Positions 15,001-15,442 of a DNA stretch of 15,442 bases are shown here, piece after piece; within the stretch, counting starts at the first letter, position 1; each line of letters begins with the position of its first letter. The position numbers were made by a program, and so were the translations under genes. The notes under the pieces were generated by a model, which did no database searches, was not told where the DNA came from, and saw only the letters and a list, made by a program, of their open reading frames with translations. Location of the stretch: the NCBI GenBank assembly GCA_023253295.1, contig JALRGZ010000037.1:1-15442 (forward strand), read 5' to 3'. The DNA comes from Flavobacterium sp. (GTDB taxonomy: Bacteria; Bacteroidota; Bacteroidia; Flavobacteriales; Flavobacteriaceae).

Positions 15001-15442
15001 TGAGCGATGACGGTGTCGGTATACCATTAGAGAGTCAGGAGAAAATATTTTCCAGATTTTATCAGGTAAAAAGCACTAAAAAAAATAATACAGGATCTGG
15101 TATTGGTTTGTCTTTGGTACTTTCTTTAGTCGAAATTCATCGTGGTCATTTAAGGTTGAAAAGCACTCCAGCTAAAGGGAGTATATTTACTTTAGAATTA
15201 CCAGTTTCTAAAAGCAGTTATAAGAAAAATGAAGTTTTTGATATAGAATATAAAGAACCTGAGCAGTCTTATGTTTTAGAGGAGAAGAAAACTGTAAGAC
15301 CAACTCAAAATACAGAGTTGAAGCAAAATATTTTAGTTATTGAAGATACTCCAGAACTTCGACTTTTTATAGTTGATTATTTATCAGCATTTTATAAGGT
15401 ATATCAAGCTGAAAATGGCGATGAAGGATTGAATCTTTGTCG
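12036..15442 (+). CDS. Hybrid two-component system sensor/regulator (HTCS), 3' end outside window
   Basis: The frame is open from the ATG at 12036 to the window end, with 1135 full codons visible. A signal peptide (to about LMGQ, residue 21) is followed by a large periplasmic sensor with about 14 propeller-blade repeats of the type LWxGTxxGL. Examples are WFGTFFGLNRFDG, LWVGTRKGL, IWIGTKVGG, LWIGTEEGLDKYD, LWFATETGI and IWAATVKGL. A Y_Y_Y domain (about 699-779) and one membrane helix (about 787-805) follow. Cytoplasmic parts are HisKA with phospho-acceptor His842 in FFTNISHELRTPLT, then HATPase_c with N box Asn955/Asn959, DDGVGIP (991-997) and TGSGIGLSL (from 1019). A receiver domain begins with NILVIEDTPELR. 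The phospho-acceptor Asp and the expected AraC-type DNA-binding domain lie beyond the edge. HTCSs bind oligosaccharides in the periplasm and switch on the adjacent PUL, so this is the likely regulator of the upstream genes. It is co-directional, 24 bases after the phosphoesterase. Confidence 0.96.
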   Translation, partial: MKSKLIIVFIFIISLSRLMGQNIKFEHYNESNGLSYNSVRHIVQDKNGFLWFGTFFGLNRFDGYQFKPYLSATLGKDKINNDDITAIEYDKSSNSLWVGTRKGLTWFNLEDNTFKVFLPEKNNRNSLPDEEIRAVHIDKFKRIWIGTKVGGLCIYNPRTNQFSRVNLKGFEYIKDIFEDKKGIIWVGSYGNVSVAKIVLGKNGAINKISKYVLTVPNSTELNPYINFIYEDAKSDLFIGTRAGLYKLDKTKNTFVNLYIKDDALRNKLGPYFVSIAKAPDGKYWVGTLGGLLVCNQLEDIAKGKFSRYYSVLSDNTSLIDNLITALYFDASGVLWIGTEEGLDKYDPYGNQFKINKDISLYNENQAPNIRGFSKTYDGKVIALSRYNGLFISKGNYFVPLFNPHKDIASIYSADGKVFYCGLWNGQVLVYDYISNHSSLINLGFNDPVISFVKSDANSLVVGSFGEGAVVLDTQTLQLKVSKGILLPDYQINKIIVDNTNNLWFATETGIVKYNIKTKKQKLYYKGRNKKAGLPENNVSDILIDSDGIIWAATVKGLAMYEPSKDDFVAVLEQNDFEDKWITDLAEDTRGNLWMNINNNSVAKFKKGQNTVNIYHVNSGNRLDIFSSKGFFNFNDSAIYLAGKNGIIYFSPNNLKENKWAPSPVITEFKVQNKEIFPGVVVEGQVPLKKSINYLKEVELNYDNRNFSVQFSAPSYTNERLNKFEYMLEGFDKNWITTNSDSRTIQYTNLNPNDYVFKIRARNSDGIWSKTTSYNITILSPFWTTTKIFLLIIMVLSISSYFIRKEIKSRIKLKQALLLERVKRDSDERLSNEKLQFFTNISHELRTPLTLILGPAKQLLEQDESLVYDRNKLQLIYQNANRLLLLVNQILDFRKAQSGKLKLKVSKTEIVANTQIVFDSFAQLAQEKDINFNFNCEEESIEGWIDMDKYHKILYNLLSNALKFTNNYGHVDLFLGTKEEEGVKKLIVEVSDDGVGIPLESQEKIFSRFYQVKSTKKNNTGSGIGLSLVLSLVEIHRGHLRLKSTPAKGSIFTLELPVSKSSYKKNEVFDIEYKEPEQSYVLEEKKTVRPTQNTELKQNILVIEDTPELRLFIVDYLSAFYKVYQAENGDEGLNLC

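Larger units (their letters stand above)
1..15442 (+). other. Catabolic gene cluster (PUL-like operon plus its HTCS), both edges cut
   Basis: Eight co-directional genes are separated by 30 (or 12, depending on the GH43 start), 26, 2, 6, 3, 19 and 24 bases, with no stem-loop terminator visible between them. This layout indicates one transcription unit at least from GH92 through the metallophosphoesterase. The HTCS may be read through or may have its own weak promoter. At least six of the seven gene products upstream of the HTCS are predicted to be exported or membrane-embedded (the GH92 N-terminus is not visible). No SusC/SusD pair, sulfatase, polysaccharide lyase, endo-glycanase or sugar kinase is visible, so uptake and intracellular steps must be encoded elsewhere or beyond the edges. 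Confidence 0.85.

Overview
The window looks like part of a polysaccharide-utilisation-type locus (PUL) from a Bacteroidota bacterium, most likely a Flavobacterium-like member of the Flavobacteriia. The signs are AT-rich DNA, poor Shine-Dalgarno sequences, Bacteroidota-style exported hydrolases (GH92, GH43, GH89, GH115), lipoprotein signals, and a hybrid two-component sensor (HTCS). The genus is an inference; no rRNA or tRNA is present to support it.

All eight genes lie on the + strand and leave almost no spare DNA. In order they are: (1) the C-terminal three quarters of a GH92 alpha-mannosidase-like enzyme (1-1683, open at the left edge); (2) a GH43 lipoprotein (1714-2700); (3) a GH89 alpha-N-acetylglucosaminidase (2727-4961); (4) a multi-pass membrane acetyltransferase of the HGSNAT/DUF5009 type (4964-6106); (5) an exported Ca2+-dependent PI-PLC-like phosphodiesterase (6113-7189); (6) a GH115 alpha-glucuronidase (7193-10156); (7) a calcineurin-like metallophosphoesterase lipoprotein (10176-12011); (8) a periplasmic-sensing HTCS whose C-terminus runs off the right edge (12036-15442). 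Intergenic gaps are 2 to 30 bases. I see no terminator, RNA gene, mobile element, CRISPR array or notable repeat, and no gene-free stretch over 300 bases.

The combination is unusual and suggests a specific target. HGSNAT plus GH89 is the pair that lysosomes use to remove a terminal alpha-linked glucosamine: acetylate it, then hydrolyse the GlcNAc. Here the two genes are 2 bases apart. They sit beside an alpha-glucuronidase, a phosphoinositide-type phosphodiesterase, a phosphoesterase, an alpha-mannosidase and an arabinosidase/xylosidase-type GH43. A known glycan that calls for this whole set is the head group of plant glycosyl inositol phosphorylceramides (GIPCs): Man/Ara/Gal extensions on GlcN(Ac)-alpha-1,4-GlcA-alpha-1,2-inositol-phosphate-ceramide. 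A GPI anchor (Man-Man-Man-alpha-GlcN-inositol-P) is the closest alternative but does not explain GH115. Heparan sulfate and xylan fit worse, because no sulfatase, polysaccharide lyase or xylanase is visible. I propose a GIPC (or GPI-like inositol glycolipid) utilisation locus under HTCS control. The enzyme families are seen in the sequence; the substrate is inference. Genes outside both edges (SusC/SusD, the start of GH92, the end of the HTCS) cannot be assessed.
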